Positions 13,401 to 25,523 of a stretch of DNA of 64,000 nt are shown piece by piece. The stretch spans positions 4,499,529 to 4,563,528 of the forward strand of contig NC_031480.1 in the NCBI RefSeq assembly GCF_000006565.2, written 5' to 3'. The notes beneath the pieces were generated by a model. It had not been told where the DNA came from, made no database searches, and was given only the letters and a program-made list of their open reading frames with translations. The position numbers and the translations under genes were made by a program. Source of the DNA: Toxoplasma gondii ME49 (lineage: Eukaryota; Apicomplexa; Conoidasida; Eucoccidiorida; Sarcocystidae). Positions within the stretch are counted from its first letter, which is position 1, and each line of letters begins with the position of its first letter.

Positions 13401-16400
13401 ATATTTGCATGCGTGGATGGACTCACGGACTTCTCTGTAAACACGTAAATCTTCAAACAGGACGCTTGCGTGTTTTCAGATCTTGCCTTCCGCCGGGGAC
13501 TGCATACAAAGGAATTCTTTTCTCGCTTGGGTGTAAGTTTTCGTTCTGAGGGACAGGCGAGCGAGGATGTTTTTTCCTCGGTGCATGCGTTTAACCTCTT
13601 CTTCTCTTCAAGTCGACTCGATGTGCGCTTCTTCTCGCGTGAGACACTTGGCTTTTCTTGTCGGTCGCCGCGAAGGGCGCTCTTGATCACCTCGACTGTT
13701 TCAAGGCACAAGGGGGTTGAGTCTCTCCGTGAGAAAGCGGTTTTGCTGCGCTGTTTGCATGCGCTCTCGCCCAAACCATGAAGACTGTACTCACGCATGC
13801 ACACACCTGTGGCTTGACGGGGGACTGGACAGACGCAGCTTCCCTCAGGCACGCTACTGGACCTCTGTGCGTCAACGGCGATTGCTGCAATGAGCTCAGT
13901 GGTGTGACGAACTTGGCAAGAAGGACTGGACTTCTCCACAGAGACCGCGATTCGACCGTCGGTGGTCTGCGGCAACTCCACGTCGGAACGTAGTCCCGGG
14001 TGTCCTGCGCGTTTTTTCTTCCAAGACGCTGGGGTCTGTCTACGCAGAAAAATCGTTTCTTACAGAGAAGAGCTTGCGGCGTTGTTTGCAGGATAGCGTG
14101 ACGATGTGGGGCTTCTACTCCCAGCGGAAATACGTCGAACCTCTCGCAAACGGCGTGTCGATCATCACGACCTTCATCGAGGAACTGCCTGAGGATCAGC
14201 TCACAGACTTCCCTGAAATGAGCATGAGCAGACGGTGAGGGAGACGGAGGATAAAGTGAGAAAGATCCGGTTGCGAGACTCCTGAAGCAGACGGGCGGCG
14301 TCTGGCCGCGCCGGGTCTCTCAGCAGTGGACGAACAAGCAGCCAACCAGCAGGTCGCCGTGTGAAGAGAAACGCCGAAAGCCGAAACGGTTGCCAGCTGT
14401 CTGTGTTTTTCTGCAGAGTCGAGCTCCTCGTGAAGGCCATTCGCATGCAGTACATCATGCAGCCTTGCAAGTTCACTGAGCTTGCCCAGGTGAGAACGCG
14501 TGGACGAATCGCTCTATTCCACCTTCGTTTTCTGTCCATCCGTCGTCCTCTCCCCTACTCGCTCTGCTCTTCTCCCTTACTCGCCTCTTTTTCCTCTCTC
14601 GTCTCTCTCCTCCCTTCCACTCTTCTGCTCGATGCGTCTCCGTGTCTTCTGTTCGTTTCTGCCTCTCTTTCCCTCTTTCTTCTTTGGCGTTCTGCGCGTC
14701 CGTCCTGTCTGGCGTTGCTGCGTTGTCTTCTCACTGCCGTCTCGGCCGCTGTGCTCTCTGCTGAGTTAAATCCGACTGCGTTCATGCAACCTTTCCTGTG
14801 CTCGCCAGGAGCGCCGCTTGACGGTGCACGAAGCCGCGTACGCGTGGGCTGTTAGCAAGTTCATCGTCCACTTCTCGGGCACTGTCGGCCCTGCCTTTGG
14901 CGCCATTGAGAAGATGGTCAAGCACTTTGGCTGTGAGCCTCTCATGCAACGAAACTCGCACAACTCGCACAAACGCCGCGAAACGCACAAGACACCACGC
15001 GGAACTTCAAGCCTTTTCGTCACAGAGCGCATCTGCATTTCTGTATATCTATACATATCTTTATGTGTTTAAATATATAGATATATATACATATATGTAT
15101 ATATATATGTATTCATGTTATTAATTATTTACTTCAAACCCGTTGTTTGCGTGGCAACACATCGCTTTGGAAGGTCGTTTTCCCTTTTTAGCACAGACCG
15201 TTTTCCACCAAATGTTTTTCGTCCGACTCAAAGAAAGTGCATGCGCGTGTCTCTGAAACTCCGCACTCTCTGCAGTCAACCCAGTGTCGTTGCCAAGCAA
15301 TTTGCGATTTACAGATGAATTTATACTTCGTGTATACACATGTACAGATACGCATATATACACATGTTGTCTTGTTACGTTCACGTATTTGCAGGATTTG
15401 CTTTTTACGGGCATACGACGTTAAAAGCCTACATCTACTGTCTATGCACATAATAGCGTTAGATGTCTCGCTGGTATGTGTGGCGTACATACTTAAATAA
15501 ATACTTAAATATATACATATGCATATACGTGTATATTTATGCTTTTTTCTGTGGAATGTGTGGCTTGTAGAAACAGGTATCTTTGCAAAGAATTGTATGC
15601 AAAGAGTTTCTGAATATTTTCGCTGTTTCGTTTGATTTAGCGGCGACCCACCTGTCTCACCAAGAGTTGTACGAGCTCCGCACGCGTCTGAAGCTGCCTC
15701 CGTTTTCTGAGGACACAGTCCTGAAAGTCGTCGATTCTCACCCAGACATGATCAAGCGCCTCTACGAGGAATTCCAGGTACTTCACCGGAGAACGATCTT
15801 CGCGGAAGACGTCCGGAAAACGGTGCACAAGTCGAAAAAACGACTCACCAACCTCTCTCGTTCCACCCCACAGACACCATGCATGCATCGCTAGATCTTC
15901 TGTCTACATTTTTCTCTTTCTCATCTATGGTTCTCTCTCATACAGATTCATGTATAAGTGCATAGTATATATATATATATATTTATTTATATAGTTTTGT
16001 GGATTATGTAGAGGTGTATGTGTCGAGTGGACTGCGCGCGATCTGTTGAAAAAGAGAGATTCGGGGTAAGTGTATCTTGCCTCTGTCCGTAGCTCATATA
16101 TATATATATATATATATGTTTATATTACAAGAATGTGTTTCTTGCTCGTTCTCTAGATCAGTTGCGAGTCTCCTTTTCTGTGACTAGGTTTCCACGCGTG
16201 AGCTGTGTTTCGCGGTTCTGTTTCAGGAGATGCACCACCCGCGTGCTTATGCGGAGCGAGGGCACGTCCTGAAGAACTGGGAAGAAGAGACTTCGCTGAA
16301 GAGGGACATCCAGTGTCTCGACAGCCCAGACGCGCCGCCGATTCTGCTCAAGTTCCGGCTTTTCAACAAACACATTGTGCGGACGAACTTTTGGAAAGAC

Positions 16401-19400
16401 GTGAAGCAAGCGCTCGCTTTCCGGATGGATACGTCCTTCCTCCCCGAGGCTGACTACCCAGAGCGCCCCTATGCCATCCTCTTCACCGTTGGGACGAACT
16501 TCACTGGCTTCCATGCGCGATTCGCCGATGTAAGGATCCCTTTCTCCACAGTCGTGAACAACTGTGAGAGCAGAAACGTCTCGGCGTCGACGGATGCATG
16601 CGTCTTTGGGGTTCCCACTGCGTCTGCCACACAGGGCGGGTGCTCCCGTCGCCTCTCTGCGGTCACGCACATGCACTGCGTGTCGTCGAACGCCTGACGT
16701 CCATCCAAAAGAAGCGGCTGCATGCGAGTCTACGGAGGGAGAGAGAGGAACTGTGCAGGAACACAACTGAGAGAGCGTTGAGGTCTTCTGTCGAATGTTT
16801 CGCGAAGGCGAGTGGCGCATATTTCGTCGATCCCTGACTTCTGGGGTGCGGAACGTGATATTGCGTGACTTGTTCTGCCGTAGGTTGCTCGAGGAGGGGT
16901 GCGCGTCGTGCAGTCGTTCACCACGCAGAGCTACCAGAGGAACCGAGACACCGCGTTCGACGAAGTCTACAAGCTGGCGAGCACGCAGAACTTGAAGAAC
17001 AAAGACATTCCGGAGGGAGGCAGCAAAGGCGTCATTCTTCTTAGCAAGACAGACTCGCGCGACGAAGCAAATGCCCTCACCAAGTCGGCCTTCAAAGCGT
17101 ACATCGACAGGTCAGAAAAGGAAAGATACGGAACAGGGAAAGAGGCCCCGTCCCGGGGTGTATGTACACCCGTGGGGGTTTTACCCTGCGAGGGTTTCTT
17201 GGGTGTCTCTCCGCCTTGGTTTCTCCATGTTTTTGGGCCGTGAGTCGTTTTGAGACGGCGTCTTTCGCTACAACTTGTTACAGAAGTGTTTTTTTCTTTT
17301 AGGCATTCGTTGTGTGTCTGTGGCGTTTATCTCCTCGAGAAGCGTGCATCCCCCTGTCGCCTGCCCTGTCTTTGAGATGGATCACCTGGGACCCACCGTT
17401 CTCTTGCGCATGCATCTTTGCGTGTGTCTTTTCGTTTGCGTCGCCTTTGTTTGCTTCTGCCGGCTGCTGCAGCATGCTGGACGTCTTGCTCACGGACCCA
17501 CGGGTGGTCGATCGTCTGGGGAAGGAGGAAGTTTGCTTCCTCGGTCCGGACGAGCACACCGGGACTGGAGGTCTGATGGACTGGGCGGCGATGCGCGCGA
17601 AGGAGAGAAACGCGTGGTTCTGGAAAGCGTTCACAACGGGGAAGCTCCCGGCCATGGGCGGCATCCCGCATGACACGTACGGCATGACGACGGCGAGCAT
17701 CGAGACGTACATCCATGGCATTCTGGAGAAGAAGAACTTGAAGGAGGAGGAAGTGACGCGGCAGTTGGTGGGCGGCCCCGACGGAGATCTCGGGAGCAAC
17801 GCCTTGCTGAAGAGCAACACCAAGACGACTTCGATCGTCGACGGCAGCGGCGTCCTGCACGACCCGGAAGGACTGGACATCAACGAGTTGCGTCGTCTGG
17901 CCAAGAGGCGGTTTGAAGGTTTGCAGACAAGTGCGATGCTCTACGACGAAAAACTGCTCAGCCCCATGGGATTCAAGGTCTCGCAAGACGACCGCGACGT
18001 CGTGTAAGGACGAAGAGACGGAAGAAACGGGGAGGTGCAGACCGCTTCTGCACGCAGTGAGAGTGGCTGGCGGGGAAAACCGGCTGGGGGTTTCGTGAAA
18101 GTGAAGTGACTCTCTCAAACACCTGCTGCTGCGCAGGCGCGGGAGGTCCTTTTTCTGCAAAAAATCAAAGAATCGTCTGCAGCGAAAACGACCGTTGCTG
18201 TGGCAAACACGGCAACTTTGCCATGCAGCTAGATCGTCTCTCTTTCGAAAAGAAACGAGGTCGGCCAAGCTTGTTTTTGCTGTGAGTGTCAAGGCTGTTT
18301 TTCAGCAGAAGTGATGCTTGTCTCATCGCTAATGAGGTACTCTTTCCTAAAGGATCAGGTGTGTTTCATAAAGAGAAAACGAGGTCCCTCTCAATCTCTA
18401 CCTGCTTTTCTCAGATTGCCTGACGGCACAGCCGTTGCGTCGGGCTTCGAGTTCCGAGGCAGATTTCACCTGGACCCTCGCGGATCGGCGGATCTCTTCA
18501 ATCCGTGTGGAGGCAGACCTGCATCTGTTACGCCGTTTAACGTGGACAAGATGTTCGACGAGAAAGGCAAGCCGAGGTTCAAGTTCATCGTGGAAGGCGC
18601 AAACGTCTTCATCACCGATGAGGCCCGTCGCATGCTTGAAGAGCGAGGCGTCATCCTCTTCAAGGATGGTGAGAAGAGACACGGAAGGGGTGTCCAGACG
18701 AGGAAGACAAGCAGGTTTTTTCTCCACAGTCAAGAGGAAAAGGGAGAAAACAGTGACAGGGGAGGTGTCAGAGAAAGAGTGGAGGGAGGCTGTGGCATGT
18801 GAAGAAGAATTGAGAACGCATTTTTCCTCTTTCATACAGTCTGTTGTGGTTGACGCACTTCTGAACGTCTCGTCAGTCAAACACGAAGTTCGTTAAACGG
18901 CGCCCATGCTTATGCTTATCGTGAAATGAAGCGACAGGCGTCAGTCGCACTTGCTTCAGTGAGACATGTGCAGGCGGGGTAAAAAGGGAAGTGACGTCCT
19001 CGCGAACTCCAGAGATGCCTTTGTCTGTATCGGCTGCGCCCTGCCCGTTTCCCTTGTGTCAGTTCTTCGTCGCCGTTTTTCTCTTGTTTGCGTTTCGGCG
19101 AATTTTCGACAGAGAAAGGAACCGTCTCGTTACAGAGCAGCGTCGGGGAACATCCACACGCGTCGGGTGTCTGCGGCTAGAGGGGCTGCTCTTCAAAGTG
19201 TCAATGACTGGAAAAAGGAAAGCAGTCGGCCAAATATAGCTCTTTCCCTACGAAGCGTTCTTTCGAACAGAGAAGACGAGATGCATACAAGAAGGTCTTT
19301 TTCAACTGTTCACATTCCCGTCCATCTCTTCCACCCGTCAGATGCCATCTGCTCCTCTTTTTTCTGTGCACTTTCTCGTTTCTGGGAGCCTCTGCACTTC

Positions 19401-20632
19401 TGTGCGTCTCCCTTCCTCTGTGACTTCGTTTCCTGCGGACTTCGCTGACGCGTTTGAGGCTCGTTTTGCTGCGTTTCAGCGTCCACGAACAAGGGTGGAG
19501 TCACTTCGAGTTCGCACGAGGTGCTGGCGGCCTTGGCCATGACAGACGAGGAGTTCGCGGAGCACATGCAGGTGACAGATCCGAGCAATCCGCCCGCGTT
19601 CTACCAGACGTATGTGCGACAAGTGATGGAGCGCATTCGCGAAAATGCTCGTCTCGAATTCAACGCTCTCTGGGAAGAAAGTCTGCGCACTGGCAAGCCG
19701 CGCTGCGATTTGACCGACGTACTCTCGGCGAAGATCCTCAGACTCAACCAAGACATTCACAAAAGTGACTCGCTTTGGCAAGACGACGTAAGCGGATGCG
19801 GCGGCAAGCACGGAAGCAGTCAGGCGCGCGAAGCGGTGGCTGTCGCTTCGCAACTCAGCAACAAGAGTCAAAGAACCTGCAGACGCGCACAGGGTCCAGA
19901 GAACAATCTGCACCGAACGGCGAGAACCGAAATCCCTGGGCGTGTCTTTGGTGCACCTACACCCCAGAGGACGTCGACGCGTGGCTCAGCCGGGTCGGTG
20001 GCGACCCTAAGGGTACATATATATATATATATATATTATACATATATATATATATATATATATATATGTTTATGTATACGTATTTTTATAAGTTTTACAG
20101 ATGAAGCTTGGGGCGAGAAAGGCGATTGTGGTTTCACCGTTTGTGTTCAGGAATTGGTGAGCTGCGTGCTTTTGAAGGCGTTGCCGGACGTTCTGGTGCC
20201 TGGTTTGATGAGCATTGAAACGCTGCGGCAAAGGTAAGAGAAACGTCGCTGGTCAGTTGTGCAGAAACAAGTTCTTTTCGCGGAGGGCGCGGATGTTAGC
20301 TGCGTCGAAAGAGGACCTCGACGCAGAGCTTCTCTGCTTTTTGGGGTGTCTGTCCGCTCTGGAGAGTGGCCTTGCGGGGAAGGGCGGAAGCAGCTTGTTT
20401 TTTTCTGAGTCTCTCTGTTTTGTGCGTTCTTTGAGTTTCTTTCGCTTTGAGCATTTGTTTTTTCAGAGTCCCGGAGTCGTACCTGCAAGCGATTTTCCAG
20501 TGCTTCCTGGCGTCGCGCTTCTACTACTCGCAACAGTTCACAGACAATCTGTCAGCGTTTGCGTTTTTCGACTACGTTCGCCATTTGAAGGACTCGCAGC
20601 GGAGCTCGACAATGAAGAGAGAAGACAACTGA
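10415..20632 (+). CDS. NAD-dependent glutamate dehydrogenase (large type)
   Basis: Oxidative deamination of glutamate to 2-oxoglutarate and ammonium with NAD; similar in kind and size to fungal Gdh2. Seventeen exons are inferred: 10415-10993, 11314-11499, 12049-12153, 12787-12828, 12979-13006, 13480-13532, 14092-14234, 14417-14489, 14809-14932, 15641-15777, 16227-16529, 16884-17110, 17473-18003, 18415-18668, 19480-19787, 20151-20233, 20467-20632. All have GT..AG borders; phases agree and sum to 1113 codons plus stop. Family landmarks are FPRG-like [37 protein letters not shown] (exons 11/12), the substrate-lysine segment [11 protein letters not shown] (about residue 640), GPDEHTG, and the nucleotide-binding [12 protein letters not shown] (about residue 770). 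Exons 5 and 6 are only 28 and 53 bases long but restore motif and phase. An in-frame upstream ATG at 10136 would add 93 Arg/Ser-rich, acid-poor residues, resembling a mitochondrial presequence; which start is used is undecided. Confidence 0.92.
11036..11230. repeat. TA-rich microsatellite in intron 1
   Basis: Irregular runs of TATA/TACA/TGTA within the first intron of the glutamate dehydrogenase gene. Confidence 0.9.
11805..11850. repeat. TA microsatellite in intron 2
   Basis: Run of alternating TA, about 30 bases uninterrupted, in the second intron of the glutamate dehydrogenase gene. Confidence 0.9.
11875..11886 (+). repeat. 12-mer TGTATGTACACT, one mismatch
   Basis: Eleven of twelve bases match the recurrent word; it lies in intron 2 of the glutamate dehydrogenase gene. 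Confidence 0.5.
12305..12475. repeat. TA-rich microsatellite in intron 3
   Basis: Interrupted TATA, TGTA and CTATAT runs between exons 3 and 4 of the glutamate dehydrogenase gene. Confidence 0.9.
13220..13285. repeat. TA microsatellite in intron 5
   Basis: Alternating TA run between the 28-base and 53-base exons of the glutamate dehydrogenase gene. Confidence 0.9.
15045..15120. repeat. TA-rich microsatellite in intron 9
   Basis: TATA/CATA-rich tract in the intron between exons 9 and 10 of the glutamate dehydrogenase gene. A second, shorter TA-rich tract lies in the same intron at about 15490-15545. Confidence 0.9.
15955..16130. repeat. Two TA microsatellites in intron 10
   Basis: Alternating TA runs at about 15960-16000 and 16095-16130, separated by ordinary sequence, in the intron before exon 11 of the glutamate dehydrogenase gene. 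Confidence 0.9.
17159..17170 (+). repeat. 12-mer TGTATGTACACC
   Basis: Exact copy in intron 12 of the glutamate dehydrogenase gene, about 50 bases after the exon end. Confidence 0.6.
20015..20095. repeat. TA microsatellite in intron 15
   Basis: Two adjacent alternating TA runs, together about 55 bases, shortly before exon 16 of the glutamate dehydrogenase gene. Confidence 0.9.
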
Positions 20633-23600
20633 GAGGCGAGACAAAAGGAGAGAAGACGAGGAAAAGACGAGAAGAAGACGAGATAACTTTGCAGATGGCG
20701 AGAAGATCCGTGACAAGATCTCAGCCATTCGAAGCTCTCGTTGGTGAGGAGATCTTCGCGCGAAGAAGCGTTTCTTCGTTGCGAATAAAGTGTTTCAAGC
20801 GTTGAGAAGCCGAACAACCTCTTCGAGCTTCACTTTCTCTCGCGTTCCCTCGCTCGTTCCTTGAACGGAAAGAAAGACAAAAAGACGAATCGACAGCGAG
20901 ACCACGTTTTGGAGTGTAACGACAGTTGTTTTCGACTATTGTTTTCTTGTGTTCACGAAGCGAAACCTGAAGATAAAACACGGAAGGGCATTTGTAGGAA
21001 GCAGAGCTCTCGTGCACTTTTTCGCGTAAAAGCACTGCGCTCTGCATGCGTTGTCTGTTGACAAGGGTGGTGAACTTGGACGTACGAGAGGCCCCGTGAG
21101 AAGACGAAAAGAGGGTATTCTTGTGACAAAGAGAAACGCGTGTGGTGGTGGAAAGCGGAATCGTTTTTCGACGTGTTCCGTCACGTGAAAGTCTGTGCAC
21201 CGGCTTGTACATTTTCGCTGTCCAGGGTATTGTCAGATAGGCACCGATGAGATTCGAAATTTTTTTCGTGGCCGAAAATATGGGTGTCTTCTGGACAGAT
21301 GCATGTGTTTGCAAACAAATGTTTATGTGATCCCCGTCTTCCCTGTTTGTGAACCGCGTTTTCTCGGTTTCTGGATATCGCCCGTCGGTTGCCTGGGAAG
21401 GAAACGCATGGTGAACGACCGCGGACGATCGAAACCGGAGCTTGTGTGGCAGTGTTGCGAAGATTGGAGAAATCTGTTTTCTTTCTTTGTATCAGTGCAC
21501 AAAATTTCTCGACAGAGACTTCTTGCGCGAGTGGCGCCCGTTGTCGCCAATGTCGAAAGACGCGGTAGAGACTTCAGCAACCGCTGGTGAGGAAAACGGA
21601 AATCTCGTCAGTGAGACTATGAAACTGACAGCCTGTGCTCGGAGAGAGTCTCTCCACTGGCATTAATCGACTGCCCAGTACCTAGGGTACTGAAAGGCAT
21701 TCCAGGCAGGGGCGTCCGCGGTGCACAGACGTGGAAATGACCTCGCGAGGAAACGTTCGGGTGGAAGATGTCTCTCGAGAAAGAACTGTTCACGTGGATG
21801 GGGGCGACACACAAGAGGAGAAGAGTGTAAACGAAGTGGAATCGAGGGCGGGTCAGCCGTTCTTACCAAATTGTATTTGAGAGAAAAAAGTCTGCTTGAC
21901 GAATTGAATTCGAGAGGGCAGAGTGCTGAATTCGTTTCGGGATAGAAGAGACTTGGATGAGACTTCACTGGTTCAAATAGACGGAGGAAGACGTTCGACA
22001 AAAGACACGGAACACATTTGGAAACGAATTCGCTGTGTCACCCAAAAGCTTGACTACGCGGAAACTTGAAAAACTTCGTCCTCCACGCGTCGAAGCAGCT
22101 TTGCGAATTCTGGAAGACGCGGAGAGCCGTTTCGTTCTCTCCATACGAAAAGCAAGAGAATAAAAATACACGAACGTGACAAAATACGACAAGATTCACA
22201 CAGCATACAAAGAAACCCGCGAGTGTGGTTCTCCAATCCCGATGTGCTACGAAAATTTCATCATCCCAGGAGACGCAAACTTCATCTCTACCTCAGACTG
22301 CGGACCCTATACACACCGGCAGTCCACTCCCCTTGAACGCTTTCCTACACATCGCAAAAGTGCGCCTCGAGGCTGGAGTCATAGTCGCCGAGACTCCCCT
22401 ATGGCCGCCACTCGTTTTTCTCAGATGTTTTTCATTTCGAGAAAATTCCGCGTCGCCACGAACGCAGACCTCTTTTACCCGTCACCAAAAGACGCTTGCT
22501 ATGGAGAGAAGCCAGCCCGTGTCCGAGAGCGGGGCAGCATACACACGCCTTTCGAAAGATGTTCTCCAGTCGGGAGTCCAGTCCACTTTCAGACTGCGCA
22601 CCCGCAAACACTCAGGTGTATGTACACCCCGCGTGCGGCCTCAAAACACTGTGTGGCATTTCTTCGCGCCGCGGAGCGAAAGTTTTTTCCCCGGAACGCA
22701 AAACTCTCTTTGCCGACGCGCCTTTTGGAGACTTTTTCCTGGGTGCGGGAGGGCACGTCTACTTTCTCGAACGCACTCTTTCGCAGCTTATCCCGAACAC
22801 TTCACTGCACCCGCACCCACGCTCCTCTTCTGCATACCAACACACTGTCAGATATTCACGAATCCCGGACTGCACATACTGAAGCAAAGAGAGAAACGAG
22901 GCCTAGCTGCAGAAGAGCACTTCAGGCCGCTTTCACAACGCCCTCCCGTTTGCAGCCTCCGTTCGCCGTCAGATGCGTTGAAAGAGCGGTAAACCCTCGC
23001 ATCGCTCTCAAGAAGCGCTCGAACGCAGCCCTGCCTTCTTCGAGTATCCTCAAAAACTCTCAAACACGTTCTCTCTATTTATTCGAATGATGGACGAAAA
23101 CTTGTGAACACATTCCACGCACATATAGTTCCCAAAAAGTTCTGGAAGTCCCCGCTTTCCCGGAACTCCCCACAAAGAAATCTAAACACATTCCAATCTT
23201 CCCCGCATGACTCTCAAAAAAGTTCCCAATCCCTGCTCATATAGTTCTCTGGAAGTCCTCTTCCCCACAAAACGCCGACCTCAATCAAGTACGAACGGGA
23301 GCCGACTCCTCTGGGGGCCGTTTTCGCTTCTACGACTTTCGAGGATTTCCATTTGGATGTGAACCGCACTTTTCGGCTCTGCGCCTGGAAACACTTTCCA
23401 TTTCTTTTTACAACAGGAGGGGATCCTGTCCTTACTTGCGCGGCTTGAACGAGGCGTCAGTGTTTCCTCGTGAGTTTCTCAAGCGCGAAAACGCGATAGC
23501 TTCTGGCTCCGCAGCGTCCTATCACTTGGGCGTTCACTTGAGTCCACGAGCGCGCAAAAGTCGGCGAAACTGACTCACGGGTTGTTCGTCCTCCATGGGT

Positions 23601-23669
23601 GCGCTATCTCGCCACGTTGTGCACTGCCTGCGACGCTCCAGACGCCGCCAGTTTGCTCGTTTTCACAGC
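20633..23669. other. Convergent intergenic region
   Basis: This stretch lies between the stop codons of two convergent genes, so 3' untranslated sequence of both is expected. I recognise no protein. The longest ATG-started frame is about 283 codons (22242-23090, plus), but another plus-strand frame is open over the same bases for about 250 codons, and neither shows a motif. This is best read as chance openness in stop-poor DNA. Confidence 0.5.
22617..22628 (+). repeat. 12-mer TGTATGTACACC
   Basis: Exact copy, preceded by GG as in a near-palindrome, in the convergent intergenic region. Confidence 0.6.
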
Positions 23670-25523
23670 TTACGTTTCTTTGAGAACACAGCAAGCTGCT
23701 CGCTTGGCACAGACTCCGTGGTCCTCCACTGGGAAGAGTCCACTCCTGCGCGAAACTTTCTGGAGAGGTAGGACGCAGCCCTCCGTGAGGGCTTTGCGCC
23801 GCATGTCGAGCTTCATGACTGCAGCACGGTGCTCCGACGACGTCTCGTGCTCACGATACCGCTTCCCTTGGTTTCGCCACAGACAGAAGCCGTCGCTGAC
23901 GAACTTGGAGACGCGGGGAGAGTACAGCAGACACGGAAAGCAAAAGACGGCGTCCGCCTGCTGCGAGTAGAGCATCCATTTGCGGTCCTGGCGTCTGCCG
24001 CCGATCGTGAGGAAGAGTTCTCGCAGTGAGAACCTTCGCCTGTTCGTCAAGGGTGGCACGAAGTTCGTGAAGTCGCACTGCGGGGGACCGTGGAGAATCA
24101 GGTCGTCGATGTACTTGGCTGTCGAGTCCTTCGTCCACGTCGCCGGGTCGTCGATCACGAACTCTGGATCGCTTTCCCACGCCCACCGCCGAGACAGCGA
24201 CGGTCTCTGCGACACGAGGCTCTCAGACGCATGCCGTTTACCGCCTCTCTCCAGCTCTGCGTCCAGTTCGAAGCCGCCGTTTGCCCGCGAGCTTCTGCCG
24301 TCCTCGCAGTGAGAGATGAAGGGAGGAGGTCGGGACCGCTTCCCCGTAGAACTGGGTCGGGGGTTCGCCGCCGACGCGGGCGGGCTCGAGTGCACCGAGT
24401 CTTCCTCCCACTTTTCCGACAGTTTCTGCACCAATCCCAGCTTCAGAGCCGCTTCTTGCCCCGAAAAAACTTCGCGCTCGTTCTTGATGGGGACGCGTTC
24501 TTGGCGCCACTCGTCGCCTGAGTTCCGGAGTTCTTCGTTTACAGCTTGTGCCTTCCCCCTCGCCGTTGCGCCTGCCTCTCTGTCGCAAAAGGGCGCAGCG
24601 AACGCAGTGGTGTTCCGTCTCTCGGAGCCTTCGAAGCGCGCCGAGACAGCTGCCGAGCGCCGCGTCGCGGGAAGCTCTGCAAGCACACGTTCCAGCAGAG
24701 CCAGGGAGGAAGTGTACGTGGCTTCGGGCGCAGTCGAGCGCGGAAACGAAGGCACCTCATGGGCGTCCTCCTCCTCGTACGCGCATCTCTGCGGTCGGAG
24801 CGGCTGTGCGAGAGCGCGGAGAATCGCTGCAGGCAAGAGTCGGGACTTGAGCGAGTCGGTCGACGCCACAGACGAGCAGGTGGTTTGCTGGTCCTCACTC
24901 GCACTCTCCTCGTCGGAGAAGACTGGCTTCGGCCACCGAGGCTCGTTGTCCTCACGCACTTCACGCGACTTGGAGAAAAAGTAGGGGAACGACGAGCACG
25001 CGTTCGCGCGTCTGTCCAACTCGCAGAACTCCGGAGACGCGTCCTGCACGCGCTCACCCTCTCTCTCTCTGGCTGGTTGCAACGGCCATCGCGACGGACC
25101 TGGACTGCGGCGCGCAAGGGCAGACGGGCCGGCCGACGCGACACTGCAGGGGAAAACCTCGTGGTGGGAGCGACCGGCTTCCTCCGCGCCGTAAGCCAAC
25201 TTGTAGCGGAGGAGTTGGAGGGCGTCTTCGGAGAACGCGCCTTTTCTGCCGTGGGCGGAAGGCAGGCCGTTTCGCGAACAACATGAAGGGCCGCTGGACC
25301 CCGAGGGGCCGACTGGCGTTCGACGGGAACTCGGCTCGGCTGCACGCCGAACATCCGTCGGGAACTCCGAGTTTCCGGGAAAACCTCCAGCAGAGGAGAA
25401 GAGTTTCTGCGCGAGGTCGGAGAGCTCGGACAAAGTGCGCGTTCTGCTGAGCAGCGCGACGAGAATCTCCTCCCGCTTCTGTCTGTCCATTCTCAAGAAC
25501 TGGGTCTCAGCGTCCAACGCCAT
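23670..25523 (-). CDS. TTF-type zinc finger protein, hAT-transposase-like
   Basis: About 617 residues from the ATG at 25523; the frame runs on upstream to about 25583 without another ATG. Residues 1 to about 470 are low-complexity and rich in Ser, Arg, Glu and Pro. The C-terminal part (about residues 470-565) looks like a TTF-type zinc finger: a GPPQCDF lead-in, RKWMLYS, the FCFPC knuckle (about 23932-23946), a GF..W segment, and HETSSEH with the two metal-binding histidines. In other eukaryotes this finger precedes the RNase H-like and dimerisation domains of hAT transposases and of ZMYM-like host proteins. Neither catalytic domain is present here; the protein ends about 45 residues after the last histidine. 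Likely nuclear and DNA-binding, and possibly a domesticated transposase fragment (inference). An exon upstream or downstream cannot be excluded. Confidence 0.7.
   Translation of the reverse strand: MALDAETQFLRMDRQKREEILVALLSRTRTLSELSDLAQKLFSSAGGFPGNSEFPTDVRRAAEPSSRRTPVGPSGSSGPSCCSRNGLPSAHGRKGAFSEDALQLLRYKLAYGAEEAGRSHHEVFPCSVASAGPSALARRSPGPSRWPLQPAREREGERVQDASPEFCELDRRANACSSFPYFFSKSREVREDNEPRWPKPVFSDEESASEDQQTTCSSVASTDSLKSRLLPAAILRALAQPLRPQRCAYEEEDAHEVPSFPRSTAPEATYTSSLALLERVLAELPATRRSAAVSARFEGSERRNTTAFAAPFCDREAGATARGKAQAVNEELRNSGDEWRQERVPIKNEREVFSGQEAALKLGLVQKLSEKWEEDSVHSSPPASAANPRPSSTGKRSRPPPFISHCEDGRSSRANGGFELDAELERGGKRHASESLVSQRPSLSRRWAWESDPEFVIDDPATWTKDSTAKYIDDLILHGPPQCDFTNFVPPLTNRRRFSLRELFLTIGGRRQDRKWMLYSQQADAVFCFPCLLYSPRVSKFVSDGFCLWRNQGKRYREHETSSEHRAAVMKLDMRRKALTEGCVLPLQKVSRRSGLFPVEDHGVCAKRAACCVLKET

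Noticed and set aside
22242..23090. A 283-codon plus-strand frame between the glutamate dehydrogenase and zinc finger genes.
   Set aside because: A second plus-strand frame is open over the same bases, there is no recognisable domain, and its position suits 3' untranslated DNA.
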